Below are positions 56,536 to 64,000 of a stretch of DNA of 64,000 bases, piece after piece. The translations under genes were made by a program, and so were the position numbers. How positions within the stretch are numbered: the stretch's first letter is position 1; the number at the start of each line of letters is the position of its first letter. The notes beneath the pieces were generated by a model. The model saw nothing but the letters and a program-made list of their open reading frames with translations. It did no database searches and was not told the DNA's origin. The stretch comes from Talinum fruticosum (lineage: Eukaryota; Streptophyta; Magnoliopsida; Caryophyllales; Talinaceae), in the NCBI GenBank assembly GCA_021018815.1, contig JAITYX010000030.1, forward strand, positions 1,131,001 through 1,195,000, given 5' to 3'.

Positions 56536-57007
56536 TTTGCATGACTATGAAAACAATAATGTTTTATTGATCATATGATACATCAAATTTCAACTACGCC
56601 ATTTTATATAGGTTTTTAAATTTGGTTTACCTGAGCAAAATAATCACATTTTATTTAATTTAAGATTTATTAGGTAGGATATTAAATCTTAGTTGCACCT
56701 TGTCCTTTTTTTCTTGTGCAAAATTAATATGGTTTTAATGTATAACTATCGAAAACCATTATTATTTTATGAAATTTAATTTACTTTTTCATCAAAAAGG
56801 TGTAGAATTTAAATCCCGCTCTAGCCAAAATATAAGCATGTAAGGATTCACGCAAGCAGTTATGCATCGTATGAAATGTATAAGTTGAGCATTTTATTCA
56901 AGGAGAAAACGGCATTACAAAATTTAGAAAACAAAGTCTCATTCAGTGCACATCTTGACTGAGACATTTTTGTGTTGGTCCCATTTAATTTCTTTGGTAT
57001 TTTAGGT
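56536..57007. other. Intergenic region between tRNA-Leu and the GMC gene
   Basis: AT-rich with no exons. The right part is the likely 3' UTR of the GMC oxidoreductase. Confidence 0.5.
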
Positions 57008-60000
57008 TTATGAACCAAAATAGGCTGAAATGTCTATCCTTGATGACGATATTATCCTTGATCCTTGGTTTGCTGATCTTTCACTTAATATCTTTACTCC
57101 CATGTACCTGCAGAAATTTATAACCAGTAATTACTGTATGCTAGAATCAGTAATTATTGTGGTATGTATTTGAAATAAAGCATAATGATTAATTACCCCG
57201 GCCATGTTAATAGGAGTGGATAATTACCTTCCAAGCATCATAACGGTGGCCTGAGGATTAGTACCCGGAGAGTAATAAAATGTGGATCCATCCACAACCC
57301 TCAATGCATCTATTCCCATGACCTTGTAGTCGGAATCCACCACGCGTCCTACTTGGCATCCTCCGTGGTAGTGCCAAATGGTCATGACAGTGTCTTTGCA
57401 GTACTGTTCTAAGGAAATGGACGCGTTGGGATGGTGGGGCAGTAGGTTCACCGGGGCACTGGCCGTCATGTTGAGCAGGGTCTGAACTGTCGTGGCATTG
57501 TACCTGAACTTGCCAAAAGCCCTAGAGTTTATCACACTTTCTATGGTTTGGAGCCCTTGGACACACCTTTGTAGGTCCTCGGGGTCTTGGAAGTAGTTGA
57601 AGGTCACTACCGGATTGGCATTAGGGTTCTTTGATCGGAGCTCCAGGTGGCCTGAAGATACTGGCCCCATCACCTTTTCGAGTATGAAACCGCCTTGGAA
57701 GGCTATGTCTTCTAGGGCAGACATCTGCTCTATTGCCTTGGCCAGTGCCTCTGGGGTCCTTTCCTTTGGAGGTACTGTTGATAGCTGTCCTATCTGATAA
57801 AGTTCGGAAAAGAAGAAAATTGTCATCAGTCAGACTTATTATGTCACAATTCCCTGCAGTTAATACCGAGACTCTGGATACAACATGGTACGTACCTTAG
57901 GAGAGAACATTCCGAAGTCGCGCTGGCGAGCACCGGCGGCGAAGTTCTCCCCACTGGCAGCCTCAATGTAGCTTCCAAAGGAGGTGATACCCACCACTTG
58001 GATGAGAGATACTTCCACAGGGAGAGGGGAAGGGATGTAGACGGCATTCATAGGGTTGTCAGACATCCCTTGACCAACCATGGGCTGGTCAAGGACCAAA
58101 GAGATGTTATGGGCCCCCAAATGCCCAGCTGGCCCAATCCCACTAAGCATAAGTAGCTGTGGGCTTCCCAATGCCCCAGCAGTTAAAATGACCTCATTGT
58201 TGGGCCCTGGGTTCAAATAGGCCTTGTGCTTATTACCTGCTTCATCTGTGAATAACACGCCCTTGGCACGTGGTCTTGCTACCCCTGCCCATTTGCCAAT
58301 TCAAATCATAATAATCCATTTTTTGCCCATTAATTAATTAATGTTTATATTACTTATTATTATCTCTTTTCTTATTTAAAAGAGAATAGAGAGAGTACTT
58401 TTAATTTTTTAAATTACATATAACACAGTTTACAGGAGACAAATTCGATATATTATAATCATTATTAACTAATTTAAGATAGAATAATTTAAAGTCAAAC
58501 TAAATAACCTTTAAATTTATTTTTTGATTCATCCAAGTTTATGTTATTTACAAAAATATGCATTCAATATTGGTCAAGAAAATTTCAAGTCCGATTAAGT
58601 AGATTTCATCTGATATATTTGAATTGAATTAAAGTTTTAATTTTTCTCTTCTTAAATCTAGGACTCTAGTTGTTTAATTTTGAATTAAATTTTCTTTGAA
58701 AACAGAGAATAGAACTGATTTAGGTGAAACTTAAACTCAATTTGATATCTGTCCGTGTTGATAAATTTTATTAATTAAACTAATTGCAACCCATATAATG
58801 ATAATATATGGTAATAGTTGATACCTTTGTTCTTGAACAAGATCTTATGGACCGTAGCATGTAAGAGAACATGAATGCCATTAGGGTTAGCATAGTCCAA
58901 CAAATCAGCAGCAGTATGCCTCCTTCCATCCTTATCAAAGAGGGTCCCACCAACCTTGGTCCCATTTATGTGCTCATAGGTGAACCCATTGTACGGCACC
59001 ACCCCAACCTCCACCAGCCCATCTCTCACCGCGGTTTGCCACTCCCTCATCGGCGGCTCGAACGCCACCACCCCCTCCACCCACTCGTAAGACTCGTTCA
59101 CCAGCCGCTCTTCCCACCCGGCCCCCTCACGTAAGCCGCCCCGGCTCTAGTATAGAACCCTGCGTTCAAGCACGACCCCCACCGAGGACCTTGGCTCTGG
59201 CGTTGATCACCCCGTCCTCCGACACGAACCGCTGCGCCGGGGACGTCGGCGACGTGTCCGAGAGGGCCGCCCCGAAGGATGACAGGAGGGTTATGTTAGG
59301 GTTGCCGTAGGGAGAGCCACCGCGCTCAAGGACCAGCACAGTGGCGTTATGAGAGAGAGTGGCGGCTAAGGGGCACCCGGCGGTGCCACCGCCTATGATG
59401 ATGTAGTCGTAGTACGACGTTGGTGGCGCTGTGGTGGCGTTGTGGAGGAAGCTGAAGTTTGGAGCTGCATGGTAATTAAGTATGTCATTAGAGAATATAA
59501 TTAAAGTTAATTAAAAATTAGCTTCATCAATGATGTTTAATATTGGTTTTCTACAATAATTAGAATAAAATGCTCACACATTGTATTGAGTATATCTAAT
59601 TACCAAAAAGTTTATTTACAACAATCTTATAAAATATTTTGGTCCGAAAAAATGTCGATTTTTAATAAAAAATTAGAGAATATATGTTTCTCGAAAACTT
59701 TTCATTATACTTATCAAATGATATTGTTTTATCTTTATATTAGCGTGGTTTAGAGCTTATCGTCCCTTCCTTAGATCAGACTATTATAAATGATTAAAAA
59801 AGTGATTATTTAATTATATAAACTAGTTAAATATCTAATTACATAAAAGCAACTATTTTTACTATACATACTTAAAGTTGAGTACGTAATATAATCGATA
59901 TAAGGGATTATTAAATGCAATAATATGTAACAAAAATATATGCGAGTTTAGGGTAAGTGAGAGAAATACCTGTTTCAGAGGAAGAGAGGCCATAAAAGAA

Positions 60001-60048
60001 ATGAGTAGCAACGACCACTAATATCCACCAGTTACCAAGGCCTTCCAT
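57008..60048 (-). CDS. HOTHEAD-like GMC (FAD) oxidoreductase, five exons, two frame breaks
   Basis: Secreted flavoprotein of the GMC family, close to HOTHEAD (implicated in long-chain omega-hydroxy fatty acid oxidation for cuticle) and to mandelonitrile-lyase-like proteins. Exons in transcript order: 59970-60048, 58825-59464, 57896-58284, 57228-57793, 57008-57107; ~591 residues after correction. Exon 1 encodes a hydrophobic signal peptide (WWILVVVATHFFYGLSSS). FAD dinucleotide motif: IIIGGGTAGCPLAATLSHNA...LERGG. GMC signatures: VLGGGSCLNAGFY and TAGALGSPQLLMLSGIGP. Active-site His lies in TIWHYHGGC (about residue 511) and the partner Asn in SPGTNPQAT. Exon 2 is one base short at C5 59176-59180 and again at C5 59122-59126; 1774 + 2 = 1776 restores the frame. 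Substrate is not determined from sequence. Confidence 0.92.
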
Positions 60049-60160
60049 TATCTTAATCAAACTTCTGTTTTGCCTTGCAATATATTTTTTTTGTCAAATT
60101 TTGAAAAATTACACTAAAAAGTTTTTTTTTTTGGGGGGCCTAAAATGTGGGTGGGAATTG

Positions 60161-60167
60161 TTATATA
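60161..60167 (-). promoter_or_regulatory. Probable TATA box of the GMC oxidoreductase
   Basis: The minus strand reads CATATATAACA about 113 bases upstream of the ATG. Position and motif fit a plant TATA box; no other support. Confidence 0.4.
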
Positions 60168-60789
60168 TGTTTGTAAATTATATTAGGTGAAAAAGACCAT
60201 CACCTAAAAGTCATATATATACAGATTGATACAGTAAGTGGCGATCAATCTGGACGGCTGAAAATATTGGCCACACCCAAGATGATGAATTGTGAGGCAT
60301 ATAAGATTAAAATTTAATTAAAGGAAATTATTATTCACTTAGGATGTCTAATTCGTAGAGAAAGAAATGCAAAATGTGTGAAAGAAAGCGTGGACTCAGT
60401 GGTCACCCGATCATATCTCAAGATCAGAGACAAAGATGCCATGTGTATTATGTGCTCATGTATCCTCTTGTGTTCATGGTTGTGTGTTATTATTTTTAAC
60501 TTTTAAGCGAGGTGTTACGTGAGTTTATACATAGGAAAATTTTACGTGTGCATGTCTCTTAACATGATATTTATTGTTCAAGTATTTATATGTTCCTTAC
60601 AGTGTTGGAAATATCATACTTTATTATAGTTATACGTATTGTTGTGTAAATTATTTCGGTCAAAAAGTCAATATATATATAGACAACTATCCAATTTAAT
60701 ATTAGTCAAATTATGATCCGCCCTAGTGCAAACCAACCAATACTAATGTATTCTGTTGAACAAATAGTCGATATTGGGCAAAATAATTT

Positions 60790-60911
60790 AAATTCGAAAT
60801 TTGTTATTAATTGGGTGCAACTTCAAAATCAAAATCGACCACAATGATCTAAATTCGAAATTTGTTATTAATTGGGTGCAACTTCAAAATCAAAATCGAC
60901 CACAATGATCT
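60790..60911. repeat. Perfect 61-bp tandem duplication
   Basis: The unit beginning AAATTCGAAATTTGTTATTA and ending GACCACAATGATCT occurs twice head to tail (60790-60850, 60851-60911) with no mismatch, suggesting a recent event or an assembly duplication. Confidence 0.95.
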
Positions 60912-61398
60912 ATATAGATAAATTTATGTACTTATGATAGTAAATTGCAATTCAAGGAGTTCCATGATAGATACATGTCTTATTATGATTGCATTGATGA
61001 AGTGGCATAGCTTCAGCTTCCATGATAGATCTCCTTACTATTCAACAAACTAAAGTAAATAAATAGTATAAAATTACCGAGTTCACATAATCAACAGTCT
61101 TTATGTGTGCACCTGTATGATCATTAAGGTGAACGATTATACGGCTGTTTTCACTCATTCGGAGGACAAAACATTATTAAGTTTGCCCAAACCCAATGGC
61201 CATTTGAAGTATACACCGCTGGCTCTATTGGTGGGCAAAGTAAATAGGCCTCTACTTCGCCTACACTATACAACAAGAATTGGGAAAGCTAAGGAGACTA
61301 AAACCCAAAGTACAAAATATGGAGAATCAAGGGGCAAATGCAGGGGAAGACAATGGACATAACGGAGCTGAAAGAAACTCGAATTTCCGGGAGATGAA

Positions 61399-63125
61399 TC
61401 AATAGAGGGAGTTGTAAGTGCAGCATGTTGCAATTATGGAAGCTACGCAGATGATGAGAGACGGGAGTAGGGTTAAATTCAGTAGTCTGCTTTCGCCCAA
61501 CATCCCGGCTAGGGTGATAGTGGCATCCGCCACCACTCTTGCAAGTGTCCCGGCTTCAGTTGAGAGGAGTCCCCCGTTGTATGTTCCACGTGAGAGCCTT
61601 GATGACATGACTCGAGAGAGGAGCGACAGGTTCACTCCTGTATACATAGCAAGATCAAAAATTGCATCAGGGAAGGAAGAGAACAAAGACACAGATCAAT
61701 CAGCTCAAAAGTAGGTTTTGATTCAAATGAGCCACAAAAGGGAGGAATTAAACCTGGGATCTAATGTACCCTAGGACTCAATTTTAACCACTACAATAAG
61801 ATCTCATTGGCCCACTTCCCCCAAAAGTGGGCTAATGCTTATGTCGCAGACTAATTACATTCTGAATGCCCTATATCACATATGCTGATCTTGTCTCCAT
61901 GGTTTACTAGCCGCCATAAATTAAGTCATCTGACTCAGGTGTTCACACATACATTCTAGCACCTCCCCAAAAAAAAAAAAAAAAAAAGTTGTAGTGGGCA
62001 GACCCAATGAAATATGGAGTTAAATGCAACTTGTGGAGAACCACTCAATATTACCTTCAAGAACTTCAGCAGAGACGAACATGATCAGTCCCGAAATTAC
62101 ATACTGTGGGACAGTATATGGAACTATAAAATGGAAGCTAAAGAGAATTCCTATGAAAACCACGATCTCAGATGCCAATAAAATTTGCCTGCAATTGGAC
62201 AGAAGTGTTAGCATACGGCCATTTAAGCAGAATACAAAATCAGATACGAAACAAAAGATAGCCATTCCTACAACATAACATACTGTAAAAAAGCTTATCA
62301 TGATTAAGCCAACCAGCTTCTTGCAATGTGCTAGCACCACCAACATAATGCAAAGAACACAGGTATATCCCCCAAAACTCCCTATTTTCTCCTCCAATAA
62401 CTAGTCCTAATTCAAAGTTCAACTCTGTAAGAAAAAGCTACATACAAAATGACAAAAAGAACGAAAACTCACACTCAGAAATATGTGTGGATTATGGAGG
62501 TAACAGAAAAAAGTTCCAGTTGAAACCAAAGACGAATACCTATGATTCTATGAATATTGTTCCAAGTGCATCCGCACAATCAATAATAATTTTGTCCGTT
62601 AGTTACCTTCTAGAAATCATAAATACGCCAAATCTTACATGCACATATTTTAGGTTTGTGGCTTTGTGCTATAATTCATAACCAACTGCTGACGGAGAAT
62701 TTTTTTCCACCAAGTTTGTTGGTTGCTATTTCAGAAAATGAAACAATCCACATAAGTGTAACTAGTAATTACATTGAAGTTCCTTGATTCTAGTCCAAGT
62801 AAGAATAAGTAGTGCAGGCTTGCAAGAGGTTTTAAGAGAAAAGGAGCAGACAACCTTTCAGCAGAAAGGAAATATAACTAGCAAATCAGTAACTAAAGCA
62901 AACATAGCTAGCACAGTACCAAGTGAAATCATACCTCTCCTGAAACATGTTGCTGATGTAGCTGCCAACAACAATATTCACTGGAAGTACTGTCAGGCCA
63001 AGGCATGCAAGAAAAATGGCTACTGCACTCGTAGACCAGCCAAAGTAGTATGATGTGACAACACTAGATTCTGAAAGTAAGACTTCCATTGCATACTTGA
63101 GCATAAAATAGATTAATAATTGGAC
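61399..63125 (-). CDS. PHT5: SPX-MFS vacuolar phosphate transporter (PHT5/VPT), C-terminal exons only
   Basis: Tonoplast transporter that moves phosphate into the vacuole. Three exons in transcript order, 62935-63125, 62055-62188 and 61399-61637, join in phase to give the last ~187 residues. They begin [20 protein letters not shown] and continue with [60 protein letters not shown], then [20 protein letters not shown] and the terminal CCTYNSLY. These match the second MFS half of Arabidopsis PHT5;1-3 closely, with several visible membrane helices. The SPX domain and first MFS half are not in the readable exons; the next upstream exon must lie beyond an intron starting at 63126, probably outside the window. 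Visible exons are intact. Which PHT5 paralogue this is cannot be told. Confidence 0.93.
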
Positions 63126-64000
63126 CTGAGAAACACATTGAAGTAATTTGTTTCAAAGATTTGGATTACATTCAAGAAGGCAAGAAGGATGCCACAGACA
63201 TATGTGGAGCAATTTCTGTTCCCATTAGGGCCATATTTATATAAGATTCTTTGGGGGCAGGGGAAAGGCTAGAAAGTATTCACAGAGACTTGGAAAAAAA
63301 CTGTTATAATATGCAAAAATCTCTCGAAACTCACTAAGAATGTGAAAGTCACCCCAGACAGCGACAGAGACCCCCAAAACGCCAAGATGTGATAAAAATC
63401 CAATAATGACATAGCCCCTTGTTGGCTGCAGCTCCTATTCTTCCACTTTGGTGGAGTCATAGAGCTCAATGAAACAACCCCCTCCCCCAGTAAAGGCTCC
63501 ACATATTCCCAGCTTAAGGCATTTAAAATTTCTGCGATAGCCTTAGCTCCATGACAATTAAAAAGCTTCTGACCTTTGGAGTCTTTCCCTTGGGGACAAA
63601 AGAGAGGTCATAAGGATTGCAATCACATAATTCAGGTTTCTTTTCTGCGCTCTCTGTATAACTACACCTTTTACTCATCTTCATGTTCCAGCTACTACAA
63701 CTACTACTAGGGGGCAGGTTCTAAGTAACTAAATATTCGAAAACCTTGTATAGACAACAGCAAGGAAAGTCCGTGACTACCTACAATAAAGTTAAATTAG
63801 ACCCATGCACAGCAATTACTCAGAATAATTTTGGGATCTTGCATGCGTCAACAGTAAGTGTTTCTGACACAAAAACAGCATTTAAAAAATTTAGCAGCTG
63901 TGTCAGTGAATAGCAATTTAAGTGATAAAGCAACAGGAAAATGGCCAAGACAGAGGGAGTAAGTACTGCCTATAGAGATCATTTGCCATCAAATAAGTCC
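63126..64000 (-). other. Probable intron of the PHT5-like gene
   Basis: A clear acceptor (TCTCAG) precedes the exon ending at 63125. Upstream of it no sequence matching the acidic linker or remaining MFS helices could be found, so the large upstream intron seems to run past the window end. A 78-codon open frame at 63269-63502 has no recognisable similarity. Confidence 0.5.

Larger units (their letters stand above)
60049..61398. other. Intergenic region: GMC promoter and transporter 3' flank
   Basis: AT-rich. Contains the probable GMC TATA box, a perfect 61-bp tandem duplication, and near 61100-61390 the likely 3' UTR of the phosphate transporter. No additional gene was seen. Confidence 0.55.

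Noticed and set aside
63269..63502. 78-codon minus-strand frame considered as an upstream exon of the PHT5-like gene
   Set aside because: Its sequence does not match the linker or membrane segments expected there, and splice phases are not supported.

Overview
This is a nuclear segment of a flowering plant, most likely a eudicot; the sequence alone does not identify the species. The evidence is AT-rich intergenic DNA, genes with many GT-AG introns, and plant-specific families: class II KNOX, class I TCP, the rhamnose synthase NRS/ER, an SPX-MFS vacuolar phosphate transporter, and MIR399. There are no prokaryotic features, operons or CRISPR arrays. Gene models below were joined by hand from splice sites and reading-frame continuity.

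Layout, left to right. 1-6034 is AT-rich intergenic DNA with two long (TA)n tracts, a MITE-like element and a small non-autonomous Helitron. 6035-14375 (+) is a MINDY-family deubiquitinase in 12 exons. 15725-18333 (+) is KNAT7, a secondary-wall KNOX regulator. 21970-25145 (+) is UER1 (NRS/ER), which makes rhamnose donors. 27872-28678 (-) is an intronless class I TCP factor. 28899-34845 holds about 17 diverged ~340-bp tandem monomers with an 8-monomer (~2.75-kb) higher-order period, flanked by ~150-bp direct repeats. 36070-40729 (-) is HMG-CoA synthase of the mevalonate pathway in 12 exons. 41-48 kb is gene-poor. 48378-50114 (-) is an intronless molybdenum-cofactor-sulfurase-like PLP-fold protein. 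53951-56535 (-) holds two nearly identical tRNA-Leu(AAG) genes with a MIR399 hairpin between them. 57008-60048 (-) is a HOTHEAD-like GMC oxidoreductase. 61399-63125 (-) is the C-terminal part of an SPX-MFS (PHT5/VPT) vacuolar phosphate transporter whose 5' end is not visible here.

Two points stand out. First, the MIR399 hairpin has a 37-nt register-perfect stem, three PHR1-type P1BS sites upstream, and lies about 6 kb from the vacuolar phosphate transporter, so two phosphate-homeostasis functions sit together. Second, four otherwise well-preserved genes (MINDY, HMGS, the MOCOS-like gene, the GMC gene) need a total of eight single-base additions to stay in frame. Nearly every one falls in a homopolymer run that is one base too short, which points to sequencing or consensus error rather than eight separate gene deaths. 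KNAT7, UER1, TCP, the tRNAs and the visible transporter exons are intact.

The genes are independent transcription units. The cell-wall genes KNAT7 and UER1 are neighbours, but nothing in the sequence shows that they are co-regulated.
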